Assembly: GCA_900753325.1 (NCBI GenBank)
Contig: CAADYO010000001.1
Span: forward strand, 1 to 64,000
Length of the DNA: 64,000 bases
Source of the DNA: Bacilli bacterium
GTDB taxonomy: Bacteria > Bacillota_I > Bacilli_A > RF39 > UBA660
Direction of reading: 5' to 3'
The position numbers were made by a program, and so were the translations under genes. Positions 18,045 through 28,189 of the stretch are shown one piece after another. The notes below the pieces were generated by a model. That model was given only the letters and a program-made list of their open reading frames with translations, was not told where the DNA came from and searched no databases. The first letter of the stretch is position 1; each line of letters opens with the position of its first letter.

Positions 18045-20108
18045 CTAAACTCCCTCTTTCTTGACATTTTTATTTCTTAAAACTATCTTATCAAACATCA
18101 TTAATAATGTTGGTAAGATAAATATTACTGATACCATACTTATTATTGAACCACGTGCTAATAAGTTGCAAATTGAACCAATCATATCGATTTTTGTATA
18201 AAAACCTACACTTGCTGTTGCAGCAAAGAAGCATAAAGCTGAAGTTATAATTGATGGAATTGTAAATTGTAATGTTTCTTCCATACATTTTTTCTTATTG
18301 GCACTCTTTTGTCTTTTTTCAATATATGTTGTTGACATAAGAATGGCATAATCAATTGTTGCTCCTAACTGAATTGTACCAACGACAATTGACGCTATAA
18401 ATGGTAGAGATGTGCCGGTATAGTATGCAATTGCCATATTTATAAAAATAGCAAACTCAATTACTAAACTTAAAATTATTGGCAAACTTAATGATTTTAA
18501 TACTAATACCATAATTACAAATATTACAGCTAATGATGTATAATTAACCATTTTGAAATCATGATCAGCTATGTTTATAAGGTCTTTCATTAGGGCACCT
18601 TCACCAGCTACGATAGCTTTCTTATCATATTTATGAACTATTTTATTTATTGTAGTTATTTGATCATTTAATTTATCTGATGCTATTTCGTATGTTGAAT
18701 TAGTTAAAATCAATTGATATTTATCATTATTAAATAAATCTTGTAATTCATCTGGTAATATTGTTTCTAATCCATTATTGATTATTTCACTTGGTGCTAG
18801 TACTAAGTCTATTCCTTTTACATTCTTTAATTCATCGGTTAACTCGTCTACTTCACTACTTGAGACATCCTTATCTAGAATAATTATTTCTGGAGATGTA
18901 ATATTAAACTTTTTAGCTAAATTTGAATTAGCTACGTTAAATGCTAAATCTTTTGGTAGGGAGTCATCTAGTTTGTAATATACATCATAATGACTGTTTC
19001 CATAATATGCAGGTATCATTAAGATGATGAATATAATTAGAATTGCTTTAGACTTTGATGTAATAAATTTTGGTAATTTTTTAAATTCTGGTAATAATAT
19101 TTTGTGTTTTGTTTTATCAATTTGCTTATCAAAAATAAGTAAGAATGCTGGGAATATTGTGACAACAGTTAATAGTCCAAATAGAACACCTTTTGCCATA
19201 ACAAGTCCAATATCTTTTCCTAATAATAAGTCCATTGTACATAAAGCTAAGAAACCTGCAAATGTAGTTAATGATGAACCTAATATTGATTTAAATGTTT
19301 GTACTATGGCATCTGACATAGCTTTTTTCTTATCTTTGATTTTCTTTTTAGAATCTTCATACTTGTGATATAAGAAGATTGAAAAGTCTGTTGTTACACC
19401 AAGTTGTAATACTGCAGAAATTGATTTTGTAATATAACTTATATCTCCTAGGAAGTAGTTACTTCCCATGTTGTAGATTATAGCTATACCAATGTTACCT
19501 AAAAGTAAGAATGGTATGATGTATGAATCTGTTGTTAGTAATAGAATTATTAAACAGAATAATACGGCTATAGCTACATAAGCTACGATTTCTTGGTTTG
19601 ATAAGTCCATTGTATCAATTACCATTGCGGTCATACTACTAACTCTTGTTGCGTCACTTACTGTTTCACGTAATTCCCTTACGGCTGTTATGGTTGAATC
19701 TTCAGATGTTGAGCCATCAAAGGTAACAAAGATTATTGTTTCGTTATCAGAATATAGTTTATCTTTTACCTCATCTGGTAGCATCTCATATGGAATTGTT
19801 GTATCAATTACGTCTGCTACACTGTATACTGCATTGACATTTTTTATGCCTTTTATTTTATCCTCTAAGTTAAGGATATATTTTGATGACTTATTATCGA
19901 CCATAACAAAGGCATATGAACCTAGACCGAAGTCATCTGTTAGTATGTTTTCGCCTTTAATAGTCTCAATACTATCTGGTAAATATACTAAAATATCATA
20001 ATTTACTCTGGTGTTTATATAACCGAATACGGAAACTATCAAAAGAATAAAACTTACTATAAGGATTAAAATACCATTATTTGTTATTTTATCCGCTATT
20101 CTTTTCAT
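18045..20108 (-). CDS. MMPL/RND-family transporter
   Basis: 687 residues with the twofold RND/MMPL plan: TM1 (~12-32), an extracytoplasmic loop (~35-175), a TM bundle (~178-325), TM7 (~350), a second loop (~375-520) and a second TM bundle (~525-675). Gly-rich, acidic-containing helices (e.g. GVTTDFSIFLYHKYEDS and GATIDYAILMSTTYIE, each with an Asp in a TM helix) match proton-relay helices. It probably exports lipids or amphipathic compounds. Operon with the secreted coiled-coil protein and divergent from a TetR gene that likely represses it. Confidence 0.9.
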   Translation of the reverse strand: MKRIADKITNNGILILIVSFILLIVSVFGYINTRVNYDILVYLPDSIETIKGENILTDDFGLGSYAFVMVDNKSSKYILNLEDKIKGIKNVNAVYSVADVIDTTIPYEMLPDEVKDKLYSDNETIIFVTFDGSTSEDSTITAVRELRETVSDATRVSSMTAMVIDTMDLSNQEIVAYVAIAVLFCLIILLLTTDSYIIPFLLLGNIGIAIIYNMGSNYFLGDISYITKSISAVLQLGVTTDFSIFLYHKYEDSKKKIKDKKKAMSDAIVQTFKSILGSSLTTFAGFLALCTMDLLLGKDIGLVMAKGVLFGLLTVVTIFPAFLLIFDKQIDKTKHKILLPEFKKLPKFITSKSKAILIIFIILMIPAYYGNSHYDVYYKLDDSLPKDLAFNVANSNLAKKFNITSPEIIILDKDVSSSEVDELTDELKNVKGIDLVLAPSEIINNGLETILPDELQDLFNNDKYQLILTNSTYEIASDKLNDQITTINKIVHKYDKKAIVAGEGALMKDLINIADHDFKMVNYTSLAVIFVIMVLVLKSLSLPIILSLVIEFAIFINMAIAYYTGTSLPFIASIVVGTIQLGATIDYAILMSTTYIEKRQKSANKKKCMEETLQFTIPSIITSALCFFAATASVGFYTKIDMIGSICNLLARGSIISMVSVIFILPTLLMMFDKIVLRNKNVKKEGV

Positions 20109-20125
20109 TGTTATTCCTCCCTCTT

Positions 20126-20145
20126 TGCATAATTAATTTTATGCA
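20126..20145. promoter_or_regulatory. Candidate TetR operator before the MMPL gene
   Basis: A 20-bp inverted repeat, TGCATAA-n6-TTATGCA, lies between the MMPL ribosome binding site and a candidate -10 (TATAAT or TAAAAT) on the minus strand. Its position would let a bound regulator block transcription. Assignment to the adjacent TetR gene is inference. Confidence 0.4.
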
Positions 20146-20222
20146 TTATTATAAAAAAGTCCATTAAAGTATTTAGTTTTTCGTATGATAACCAACATTT
20201 GTATACTAAAAGTAGTACATTT

Positions 20223-20272
20223 AAACAACTTTGCGTTGTTTATCTTTACAAAAGAAGTTTTAGGTATATAAT
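20223..20272 (+). promoter_or_regulatory. tetR promoter with adjacent inverted repeat
   Basis: TTTACA at 20245-20250, a 16-bp spacer and TATAAT at 20267-20272 drive the tetR gene. Directly upstream, AAACAAC-n5-GTTGTTT (20223-20241) is a perfect 7-bp inverted repeat, a second operator candidate for the divergent region. Confidence 0.55.
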
Positions 20273-20292
20273 GTTAATTAGGTGATGGAAAA

Positions 20293-20859
20293 ATGGATAA
20301 AAAGGAAGATTTACGAGTAATTAAAACAAAAAAGAGTTTATATGATGGTTTATTATTAATGATGAAGGACAAGCCTTTTGAAGATATTAAAGTTGCTGAT
20401 ATATGTCGTGTAGCTTTAACTAATAGATCTACTTTTTATGATCATTTTAATGATAAGTATGAACTTTTATATGCGTTAATGAAAGATATGGAACAAAATT
20501 TAATTACTAAATTACAAGATAATACAAATATTTCCAGTTCTAAAGAGTATTACATTAAAATGATTGAATTATTATTTGAACATATTAGTGAAAACATTTC
20601 AGTATATTCTTCTGTTGTAAAAAATAATAATAATAGTGTTGCTAACGACATGATTCGTGATACTTTACTTAAGGATGTTAGAAACCATATTGAGCAAGAA
20701 CAAAACTATAAAAGCGAGATACCAATAGAAGTTATTACAATGTTTTATGTTAGTGCTGTTATAAGTGTTTGCTCCATGTATATTCGTGAACCAAATAAGT
20801 ATACCAAAAATGATATTATTAATTATTTGGATAAACTTTTACCTGATAATTTATATTAA
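20293..20859 (+). CDS. TetR-family transcriptional regulator
   Basis: 188 residues. The N-terminal TetR HTH is clear (KTKKSLYDGLLLMMKDKPFEDIKVADIC with recognition helix NRSTFYDHFNDKYEL at residues ~43-57), followed by a helical ligand-binding domain. It is transcribed away from the MMPL operon across a 184-bp region with two inverted repeats, the classic layout for a repressor of an efflux pump that is relieved by the pump substrate. A strong terminator follows the stop codon. Confidence 0.92.
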   Translation: MDKKEDLRVIKTKKSLYDGLLLMMKDKPFEDIKVADICRVALTNRSTFYDHFNDKYELLYALMKDMEQNLITKLQDNTNISSSKEYYIKMIELLFEHISENISVYSSVVKNNNNSVANDMIRDTLLKDVRNHIEQEQNYKSEIPIEVITMFYVSAVISVCSMYIREPNKYTKNDIINYLDKLLPDNLY

Positions 20860-20861
20860 CT

Positions 20862-20898
20862 AAAAAGAAGGACATGAATTATTCATGTCCTTCTTTTT
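20862..20898 (+). terminator. Terminator after tetR
   Basis: AAGAAGGACATGAA pairs with TTCATGTCCTTCTT, followed by a T run, right after the tetR stop. It is also overlapped by the 3' end of a degraded minus-strand gene. Confidence 0.85.
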
Positions 20899-21119
20899 TT
20901 ATTTTAAAATAGACAGTTACAATTATCAATAATGATATTATTCCTAGTACTACAGCGATAGTTGATGAAGTTTCTGGGTTTTGCTATATCTGGTGATTTT
21001 ATCATGTCTTCTGTTACTTTTAAGTGAAGTATATATTCTATACAATTAGCTTTTTTATATAATTTTATTAAACTTTCACTAGTTAAATTCTTTGTAAAAT
21101 ATACTTTTGCTTTTTCTAT
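20879..21119 (-). pseudogene. Degraded gene with a sortase-type C-terminal signal
   Basis: The minus strand carries a fragment that begins after GGGGGAGG with ATA rather than ATG (reads IEKAKVYFTKNLTSESLIKLYKK, similar to the start of DUF362-type proteins). A frame break follows, and the next frame reads QNPETSSTIAVVLGIIS, a hydrophobic segment and a KIKKE tail, i.e. an LPXTG-like sorting signal with NPETS. The start codon and reading frame are both broken, so this is most likely a relic, perhaps of two fused genes. The family of the N-terminal part is uncertain. Confidence 0.5.
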
Positions 21120-21163
21120 GTTTAAGCCTCCCCCATTTTTATTATAACAAAGAGTAAATAATT

Positions 21164-21465
21164 TTACTTATTTTTTTCTAAATAATTACAAACTTTAATG
21201 AAACAAGATATTTGATCTTCATTTAATTCTTTTGTTTCTACCATGTGTTTTAATTCATCCATAGAGAACCATTTAACTTCTGTTAATTCTTCCTCTTGAA
21301 TTTTTATATCATTTAAATCAAGATCTTTATTTACAAAATACATTTTATAGCAATCTTTTCCATCACAACCATTGGATAATATCCTTCTGGGACTTTTTCT
21401 ACTTTGTGATATGTTTTATCTGTTTTATTACTATTAATGTCATATAAGTCTCTTAGTTCTGCCAT
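21164..21465 (-). pseudogene. NUDIX hydrolase pseudogene
   Basis: The start MAELRDLYDINSNKTDKTYHK is the typical N-terminus of a Bacillota NUDIX hydrolase (IPP-isomerase-like). After VPEGYYPMVV the frame is lost; the C-terminal part (EVKWFSMDELKHMVE, ending YLEKNK) continues in another frame. The Nudix box itself is missing, so an internal deletion plus frameshift inactivated it. It lies downstream of the MacB-like ABC pair. Confidence 0.75.
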
Positions 21466-21478
21466 ATTATCACTCTTC

Positions 21479-23923
21479 TTAATCTAAATCTGTTCTTGCA
21501 AGGATTGCAGCAGGTCTTTTTCTTAATACTGCATACACTGGTATTAATCCTACTAATAAGTTAAATCCATAGCAGATAATTACAGCTTCAAGATATGTTT
21601 TTAAATTAATCATTATAATTGTCTGCATTCCTGGTATAGATATCAATACTTTCATAATGTAGGCGCATAGGGAAATACCAATTAAACTTGTTAGTGTTGT
21701 TATTGCGATGATTTCTCCTGAAAACATTATGTAAATATCTTTTTTCTTTACGCCAATTGCTCTATAAATTCCTACTTCTTTTACTCTTGATAAGAATGAT
21801 GATCTACTCATTAAGAAAATTTCTATTAGTGAGATACATAATATTATACCTGCACTAGCATATAAAACTGTTTTCCCTTTTGATTTTCCGGCAAGATATT
21901 CTTTCTTATCTTTTTGATAATTATCATAGATATTTATTTCAAAATTATTTCTAAATTCATTTAATACTTGTTCTTTGTTTTCTGGATATACAGTTATTTT
22001 TTTAGCGGTTGTGATGAGTTTTGTTTTAATCGTGTTATTATTTACAAAATATATATTAATGTCATCTGGAGAAGTATAGTAACCAACGACCATTAATTTT
22101 CTACCAGCTATTTTTACGTCGGACTCTTTATTTAATTTTAAAGTTTCTTCGTTAGAAATATTTACTATTGTTTCATAGTCATTTTCTGGAAGACGTCCTT
22201 TAACTAAAGTAATTTTATCTAAATATATATTATAGTCTTGTATACCTTCAGTTCTTATAGCATTAACATTATATGTAAAATCATCTGATTTTTCTTTATT
22301 GTTATATAAAATATTAATCATATTGCTATTATAAGTATAAATAGATGGACTAGTTAAATCTGATATACCAACTATTGTATATGGTTTAAGGGACTGAATA
22401 TATACGGTTCTATTTAAGACGTCTTTTGCTTTTTTAAGTCCTAACATTTGGCTTGATCCGGATGATGAATTATACATTTTTTCAATAGTAAATTTATCAA
22501 CGACGATTTCATTTTCATTTTCTGGCATTCTACCATAAATTAAATCTTTTTTACTAATCATATCAATTGATGAAAGTGAGCCAGTTAATTCTAGAGTTTT
22601 ATCTGATGTTTGATAAAAGTCATTTATTGGCATGATAAATGATACTTTTGAACTATCCGGTAAGATGTATTTTACTCCGGTAATATTTTCATACTTTTGA
22701 TATTCTTCAATGCTTGGTTTATTTGTTTCTATTGTTAAATAATTTTTATTGGTAGAAACAAATTCTTTTTCCTCTACTCTTTTTGCAACGCCTAATGTAC
22801 TTGTTGATATCATAATAAATATTCCGGATAAGAAGAAGCCAATTAATAATATCTTTTTTATTAAAGAATAATTAAATACCTTAATGAACCCATTGGTAAT
22901 AAATGTTATAGGATTAAATATTGATGAATAACGTAATCTTTTATTTTTATCGACTATGTTATCAAAATCAAATTCGTATTTTTCAAGATCTTTTTTATCC
23001 ATTTTATGATATTTATCATTAATGAACTCTATGCTTGAATCATCGTCTACTACTTCTATGGAATTGTTATTTTTACTTTTTATGTAGATATTATTATTTT
23101 TAATGACAATTTCTACCTTTAATTTTTCATTGGCATCATGATATATTTCTATATCGTTATTTTCATCATTATATGTATCACATTTTTTAAAGTCTTTTAA
23201 ATAAAAACGATTATCAATGGCGTAGTCTAATTCATTGGTATGAGTATTTTGATAGTCTTTAACGACTTTACCATCAGATATTTCTATTATTCTATCAGCA
23301 TAAAAGTTAGCTAAATTTGTTTCGTGAGTTACTAATATTACTAATCTATCTTTAGAAATAGCTTTAATAATATTCATAATTTCAACGGAATTTTTACTAT
23401 CAAGGTTTCCGGTTGGTTCGTCTGCTATGATGATATTAGGATTTTTTACAATGGCTCTTGCAATACCTACTCTTTGTCTTTCACCACCGGATAACATATT
23501 AGCTGGTCTTTTACGATAACGATACATTCCTACTTTTTCTAAGACATAAGTTACTCTTTTATCTATTTCTTTTTTGTCTTTAATACCTATTATTTTTAAA
23601 CTTAAAGCAACGTTATCATAAACTGATAAGTTTTCGACTAATTTATAGTCTTGAAAAATATAACCAATATTTAGGTTTCTTATTTTATCTACTTTATAAC
23701 TAAATTTACTAGTTATTTTTTGATTATTTATGTAAATTTTTCCTTTACCTACTTTATCAAGTCCACCAATGACATTTAAAAGAGTAGTTTTTCCAGAGCC
23801 TGATGGGCCAAGTAAAGCTGTTAGGCCAGTATCTTCTAGAGTTAGAGATGTATTATCAATTACATGTATTTGATTTTTTCGATGGCGATTAAAGTATTTA
23901 TTTACTTTTTCTATTTTAATCAT
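21479..23923 (-). CDS. MacB-like ABC transporter, fused ATPase-FtsX permease (second of pair)
   Basis: 814 residues. The N-terminal ATPase (1-~230) has Walker A GPSGSGKTT, signature LSGGERQR and Walker [13 protein letters not shown], followed by a linker domain (~240-345), TM1 (~357-375), a large extracytoplasmic MacB-like domain (~385-685), and three C-terminal FtsX helices (~690-800). Such fusions act as mechanotransmission pumps, e.g. for peptides, lipoproteins or antibiotics, rather than by classical transport. It follows its partner by two bases, so they are probably co-translated and could form a heterodimer. Confidence 0.9.
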   Translation of the reverse strand: MIKIEKVNKYFNRHRKNQIHVIDNTSLTLEDTGLTALLGPSGSGKTTLLNVIGGLDKVGKGKIYINNQKITSKFSYKVDKIRNLNIGYIFQDYKLVENLSVYDNVALSLKIIGIKDKKEIDKRVTYVLEKVGMYRYRKRPANMLSGGERQRVGIARAIVKNPNIIIADEPTGNLDSKNSVEIMNIIKAISKDRLVILVTHETNLANFYADRIIEISDGKVVKDYQNTHTNELDYAIDNRFYLKDFKKCDTYNDENNDIEIYHDANEKLKVEIVIKNNNIYIKSKNNNSIEVVDDDSSIEFINDKYHKMDKKDLEKYEFDFDNIVDKNKRLRYSSIFNPITFITNGFIKVFNYSLIKKILLIGFFLSGIFIMISTSTLGVAKRVEEKEFVSTNKNYLTIETNKPSIEEYQKYENITGVKYILPDSSKVSFIMPINDFYQTSDKTLELTGSLSSIDMISKKDLIYGRMPENENEIVVDKFTIEKMYNSSSGSSQMLGLKKAKDVLNRTVYIQSLKPYTIVGISDLTSPSIYTYNSNMINILYNNKEKSDDFTYNVNAIRTEGIQDYNIYLDKITLVKGRLPENDYETIVNISNEETLKLNKESDVKIAGRKLMVVGYYTSPDDINIYFVNNNTIKTKLITTAKKITVYPENKEQVLNEFRNNFEINIYDNYQKDKKEYLAGKSKGKTVLYASAGIILCISLIEIFLMSRSSFLSRVKEVGIYRAIGVKKKDIYIMFSGEIIAITTLTSLIGISLCAYIMKVLISIPGMQTIIMINLKTYLEAVIICYGFNLLVGLIPVYAVLRKRPAAILARTDLD

Positions 23924-23925
23924 TA

Positions 23926-26160
23926 TTACACCTCTTCCCTGTATGAATTCATAACACTATTTTTAAATATTTTAGCAGCATACTTTTCACTTGTTAAAAA
24001 TGATAAAACAATTAGTATTATGTATAGTAATAAGTAATCTTTAAATATTAGAAAGTCGTTTATTGTATTGAAAAGATTATATGAAATTATATTTATTTTA
24101 TTTAGATATAAGCATCCCATAAATGAGAAATATGCAAGATTTGATATTATAAATAATTCTATTACTAATAGTTGTCTAGCTACTTTTTTAGATGAACCTA
24201 ACATTCTAATTGTTGTATAGTAGATATTTCTAGATTTTAATATTAGTTTGATGACAAAGTATGTTATAAAGAATAATGTTACTACTAGGATTATTGTTAC
24301 TATTATTTTTAATATTCTTACTATAACAACAGTTTCTTGCTGAACTAAAACGTCTTTGATTGCTAGAGTATTATAATCTTTATTTAGAGCGTCAAGTGTT
24401 TCATCTATTATTCTGGCATCTTTTACATAAACACTAACTTGGTAAGTTGCTTTATTATATAAGTTATTGTAATCATCTTTACTAATGAAAATAATACCGT
24501 TATAATTTTCAAAATCTTCTTTTTTATAATTTGGCAGGCTTAAAATCCTACTAATATTTTTTATATTGTAATATTTTTCTACTGATAAATTTAATGATTC
24601 TTGATAATATAAATTGCTTACATTTATAGTTAATGGTTGATTAATGCAATTTTCTTTAGGACACGAATATTTATTATCTTCTGATATATAGGCTTTTCCT
24701 CTTGAAACCCAGGCATTTGGAACTATTTTGTAACTTGTATTCCAGGAATTTGATTGATGATTTTTTTCTAGAAATTTTACTATGCTAGTACTGTAGCTTT
24801 GATTTGCTTGGAATTGTAGTTCATTAAGTAATTGATCACTGAAATATAAGTAATATTTATAGTCATCAGTTGTTTTTGCGTATTTGATACCAACTATTTT
24901 TAATTTTTCAGCTATGTTATTTTCACCTGATGAATATTCATTTTCAATACTATAGGTTTTATTCATTACGGCTTCTTTAACACGTGATAAATAGTAGTCA
25001 TCTTTTGGACCTTCTACAACAATTTCATTATCATTTTCTGGAAGCCTTCCATAATCAAGTTTCCCTTTTAGTTGTTTTATACCTTTTGGTGTACCGGATA
25101 TAACATATGATTGATCTTCAGAATTTAGGGTAAAATATCTATCTGTAACAGCATCATTTCTCATTATGTTTGAAATATTACTCATTTTTGAAATTTTATT
25201 TAGTTCCTCATCAGTAAATGGGCTTTTATCTTTCTTATTTATAATGATTCTTTCTTCACTTAAATCTTGAAAGATATAGTTATAACCTGCTTTGGAGTTT
25301 TCATATTCACTTTTCTTGAATGATGAGTATTCTGCCATTAGTGAAACGACAATAAATAGATAGACAATTAGTAATAAAATAAATTTTGGTAAAACGTTGA
25401 AGGTATTTCTGATACCTAATCTTATTTTGTTAAAGAAAGTGATATTTTGATAGTTATTTTCAATACTTGGACCTTCTTTTACTTCTTTTATTTTCTTGTC
25501 TTCTAAAATCTTACCATCATGCATAGTTATTTTTCTAGTGGCGTACTCACTTATTTGTTCATAGTTATGAGTAACAATTATAACGAGTTTATCTTTAGAT
25601 AGTTCTTTTAAAAGTCTGATGATTGACTCTGCTGATCTTTTGTCTAAGTTACCAGTTGGTTCATCAGCTATGATTACTGGAACATCTTTGGCTAGAGCTC
25701 TTGCTATCGCAACGCGTTGTTTTTGTCCACCTGATAATTTTGATACTTTTGTTTTAGTAAATTTTTCAAGATTTACTTTTTTAATTAGTTCTAATACCTT
25801 TGGCCTTGCTTCTTTTTTAGTTAATCCATTTAAAATTAAGACTAATTCAATATTTTGATATACAGTATAACTATTAATTAGATTAAAGTTTTGATAGATA
25901 TTACCAATGTATTTACGACGATAATCTTCCCAGTCTTTTTCCATGTAATGACTTGTTTCTTTACCATCAACATACATTTCGCCTTCTTCATAAGTGTCAA
26001 GCCCTGATATTACATTTAATAAAGTTGATTTACCTGAACCGGACTCTCCAGTAATCGCAACAAATTCTCCTATGTTAAACTCTACATTTACTTTAGAAAA
26101 TCCAGAGGCAATAACTCCTTTACTATAATAAAATTTTGAAACATTTTTTAACTTTATCAT
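23926..26160 (-). CDS. MacB-like ABC transporter, fused ATPase-FtsX permease (first of pair)
   Basis: 744 residues. N-terminal ATPase with Walker [10 protein letters not shown] (~39-47), signature LSGGQKQR and Walker [13 protein letters not shown], then TM1 (~253-273), a periplasm-like outside domain (~280-600) and FtsX helices at ~610-635, ~660-685 and ~700-720. It is the first gene of the pair and is preceded by a promoter with the 30-bp element also seen before the membrane XRE gene at 16.3 kb, which suggests shared control by that regulator. Confidence 0.88.
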   Translation of the reverse strand: MIKLKNVSKFYYSKGVIASGFSKVNVEFNIGEFVAITGESGSGKSTLLNVISGLDTYEEGEMYVDGKETSHYMEKDWEDYRRKYIGNIYQNFNLINSYTVYQNIELVLILNGLTKKEARPKVLELIKKVNLEKFTKTKVSKLSGGQKQRVAIARALAKDVPVIIADEPTGNLDKRSAESIIRLLKELSKDKLVIIVTHNYEQISEYATRKITMHDGKILEDKKIKEVKEGPSIENNYQNITFFNKIRLGIRNTFNVLPKFILLLIVYLFIVVSLMAEYSSFKKSEYENSKAGYNYIFQDLSEERIIINKKDKSPFTDEELNKISKMSNISNIMRNDAVTDRYFTLNSEDQSYVISGTPKGIKQLKGKLDYGRLPENDNEIVVEGPKDDYYLSRVKEAVMNKTYSIENEYSSGENNIAEKLKIVGIKYAKTTDDYKYYLYFSDQLLNELQFQANQSYSTSIVKFLEKNHQSNSWNTSYKIVPNAWVSRGKAYISEDNKYSCPKENCINQPLTINVSNLYYQESLNLSVEKYYNIKNISRILSLPNYKKEDFENYNGIIFISKDDYNNLYNKATYQVSVYVKDARIIDETLDALNKDYNTLAIKDVLVQQETVVIVRILKIIVTIILVVTLFFITYFVIKLILKSRNIYYTTIRMLGSSKKVARQLLVIELFIISNLAYFSFMGCLYLNKINIISYNLFNTINDFLIFKDYLLLYIILIVLSFLTSEKYAAKIFKNSVMNSYREEV

Positions 26161-26189
26161 ATATTGTTTCCTTTCTTTTTATTAAGATA

Positions 26190-26234
26190 ATTATATGTAT
26201 TTACTTGGTTGCATTCTACCAACTTTACTTGGAA
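26190..26234 (-). promoter_or_regulatory. Promoter with 30-bp shared element, copy 2
   Basis: 26205-26234 repeats the element at 16301-16330 (first 21 bases identical, then CTTGGAA again after two changed bases). On the minus strand TTGGTA is followed by exactly 21 bases and TATAAT (complement of 26190-26195), the same spacing as copy 1. Copy 2 also has an outer TACCAA/TTGGTA inverted repeat. Confidence 0.65.
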
Positions 26235-26250
26235 TTTTGGTAAGTTTACT

Positions 26251-26877
26251 TTACATTTTAAGATAATTTAGCATTATTTGTAGTATTTCATTTTCATCTT
26301 TATTACATATATTAATAACAGTAGCGTCTTTTGGCTTAACAAAGTTACTTGTTTTAATATCATATTCATCGCGACTAAGTAGTTCTTTTTTTACTTCTTT
26401 TAAAGAGATGTCTGGTCTTTTTTTAGATAGAATTTTAGCGCGTGTATTTATATCGGCATAGAAATAGAATTTGAAATCAGCATCTGGCATTATTCTTTCA
26501 GCAATGTCTCGGCCTTCCATAATAATATTTTCATTTTCTTTTATAAAAGCCTTTTGATATTTCCGAATAAATTCTTTTACTACTTCAATGGCGGAATACT
26601 TTGTTACTGTTAAAGCTACTAGGTCTTGTTCAAGGACTTCGGTTACATCAAGATTATTCACATAATATCTATTGTTTTTTATAGATAACTTAGTTGTTTT
26701 TAATACTCTTTCTATTGACTTAATATCTTTTGGATCAACATTATTATTTATTAATTGGAGACCTACCATACGATATAAATTACCGGTATTAAAAACTTTG
26801 TAATTTAGTTTTTTAGCTAGTAACTTTGAACAGGCTGTTTTTCCTGTTGCAGAAAGGCCATCTATTGCTATTTTCAT
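26251..26877 (-). CDS. cmk: Cytidylate kinase (Cmk)
   Basis: Phosphorylates (d)CMP to (d)CDP. 208 residues with P-loop GLSATGKTA (7-15), the NMP-binding NTGNLYRMVGL (36-46) and the family motif EGRDIAERIMPDADFKFYF (~121-139), where the Cmk consensus is GRDIGTVVFPDADLKIFL; ARAKIL-like LID region follows. The P-loop and the short insert are somewhat divergent, so a close paralogue with another substrate is possible. GGAGG lies 7 nt before the ATG. It is next to the UDG-like gene. Confidence 0.88.
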   Translation of the reverse strand: MKIAIDGLSATGKTACSKLLAKKLNYKVFNTGNLYRMVGLQLINNNVDPKDIKSIERVLKTTKLSIKNNRYYVNNLDVTEVLEQDLVALTVTKYSAIEVVKEFIRKYQKAFIKENENIIMEGRDIAERIMPDADFKFYFYADINTRAKILSKKRPDISLKEVKKELLSRDEYDIKTSNFVKPKDATVINICNKDENEILQIMLNYLKM

Positions 26878-26885
26878 ATTTCCTC

Positions 26886-27554
26886 CTAGATGTTTACTTT
26901 TTCTTTTACTTCATTTTCTATAATCCATTTTATATCTTCTATAGATTTACCAATATTGAAACGACCATTACCGATTGGATAATATACTGAATAAGTTTTG
27001 TAGATTTTATCATTTATCTTTAACGGATACATTTCTTTTCTAGATGTTGATACTGATATTTTTTGATTTAGGACAATACTACTTACTTGGTTGCCAAACA
27101 ATATTATTACTTTTGGATTTATTATTTCTATTTCTTTTAGTAATAAATCTAGGTATTCTTTATAGACTTTATCTGGTAATGGTCTAGCATCTATTTGAGT
27201 ACATTTACCAAGATTTGTAATAAAAACTTCGTGTTTTTTAACATTATTGTATACTTCTTCAGCAAATTCTTCCGTCCATGATGATGCTGGCATTTTCTTG
27301 ATAGTTTTATATAACTCTTCATCAATTAAATTAACGGCTTCAAATAAGTCCCAAATATTTTTAGTACCAATCCAGGGTGACTTTAGTCCATGCCATGATT
27401 TAGAAGAGGCAATGTTTTTACCTGTTGGATTCATAAAAACAAAGCAAATGTCTGGATTGTTTTCACAGCCACCATTATAAATAGAATCTAAATCTTTTGA
27501 CCCATACTTTAGTTGTAATTTGTCATATTCTTTATTTAAGTCTTTAAGTTTCAT
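26886..27554 (-). CDS. Uracil-DNA glycosylase superfamily protein
   Basis: 222 residues. A beta-strand followed by FVFMNPTGKN (~33-42) stands where UDG-superfamily proteins have motif A, the core has a KVIILFGNQVSS strand-turn (~148-159), and a late YYPIGNGRF segment replaces the HPSP motif of classical UDGs. The fold assignment is reasonable, but the catalytic residues differ, so it may be a divergent base-excision enzyme. It is followed by cmk after 8 bases in one operon; AGGAGGAG before the ATG. Confidence 0.75.
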   Translation of the reverse strand: MKLKDLNKEYDKLQLKYGSKDLDSIYNGGCENNPDICFVFMNPTGKNIASSKSWHGLKSPWIGTKNIWDLFEAVNLIDEELYKTIKKMPASSWTEEFAEEVYNNVKKHEVFITNLGKCTQIDARPLPDKVYKEYLDLLLKEIEIINPKVIILFGNQVSSIVLNQKISVSTSRKEMYPLKINDKIYKTYSVYYPIGNGRFNIGKSIEDIKWIIENEVKEKVNI

Positions 27555-27616
27555 AACTCCTCCTATATGTTTATTTAATTATAAATTGTCCTTTTTTGTT
27601 TGTTCTACAAAAAATT

Positions 27617-27852
27617 CTATTTTGATTTTACATTTTTGTATTCAACGTCTACACGTATATAATATAGTCCTTTTTCTTGAAGACATGGCGTTATATCATT
27701 TATGAATTTGCCATCATACTTAACCTTTTCTGGTCTTCCATTTCTTCTTATGTATATTTTTTGCAAGTAATATCGTTTATTTTGACTTCGTGAAAATTGT
27801 TGTCAGTTTGACAGCCAACTTGTCTTTCTTTGTTATAATAAAATTTTTTCAT
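27617..27852 (-). pseudogene. Frameshifted small gene
   Basis: It begins MKKFYYNKERQVGCQTDNNFHEVK behind a GGTGATAAT site, then loses frame; the next frame reads KYDGKFINDITPCLQEKGLYYIRVDVEYK to a stop. The two halves read as one ~75-residue protein broken by a single-base shift. The family is not identified. This fills part of the gene-poor stretch 27555-28167, together with the terminator at 27926 and the remnant that follows. Confidence 0.55.
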
Positions 27853-27925
27853 ATTATCACCAGCAATTATTAACTACATATCTTGTGTTAATTATATCAT
27901 GTATTATATTAAATAGAAAGCACTT

Positions 27926-27958
27926 AAAATAAAAAGGACTTGATGTCCTTTTTATTTT
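27926..27958. terminator. Strong hairpin terminator
   Basis: A perfect 14-bp stem (AAAATAAAAAGGAC / GTCCTTTTTATTTT, loop TTGAT) lies at the 3' end of degraded minus-strand genes; it could act in both directions. Confidence 0.8.
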
Positions 27959-28189
27959 ACAATTGTAGCCGAAGATGCAAATTTTGTTGTTAGTGATATT
28001 AAGTTATTAGTTACTTTTTCTAATTCCTCATCTGTTGTTTCTTTGCTACCAATGATTAGATATAAGACGCTTTTAGAGTCACATTTCCGTCTACCTTATC
28101 TATAGCGTGAGCTCCTAAGCATAATTTTGATTCAATTGATAAGATGTTATAAATATCAACGACTTTATTAATGCTTATTAAATCTTCTG
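27952..28189 (-). pseudogene. Unidentified gene remnant
   Basis: Minus-strand coding-like sequence in two frames: DIYNILSIESKLCLGAHAIDKVDG, then after a shift LYLIIGSKETTDEELEKVTNNLIS ending at a TAA. Codon character is coding-like but no start is visible and a frame break is present. Family unknown. Confidence 0.45.
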
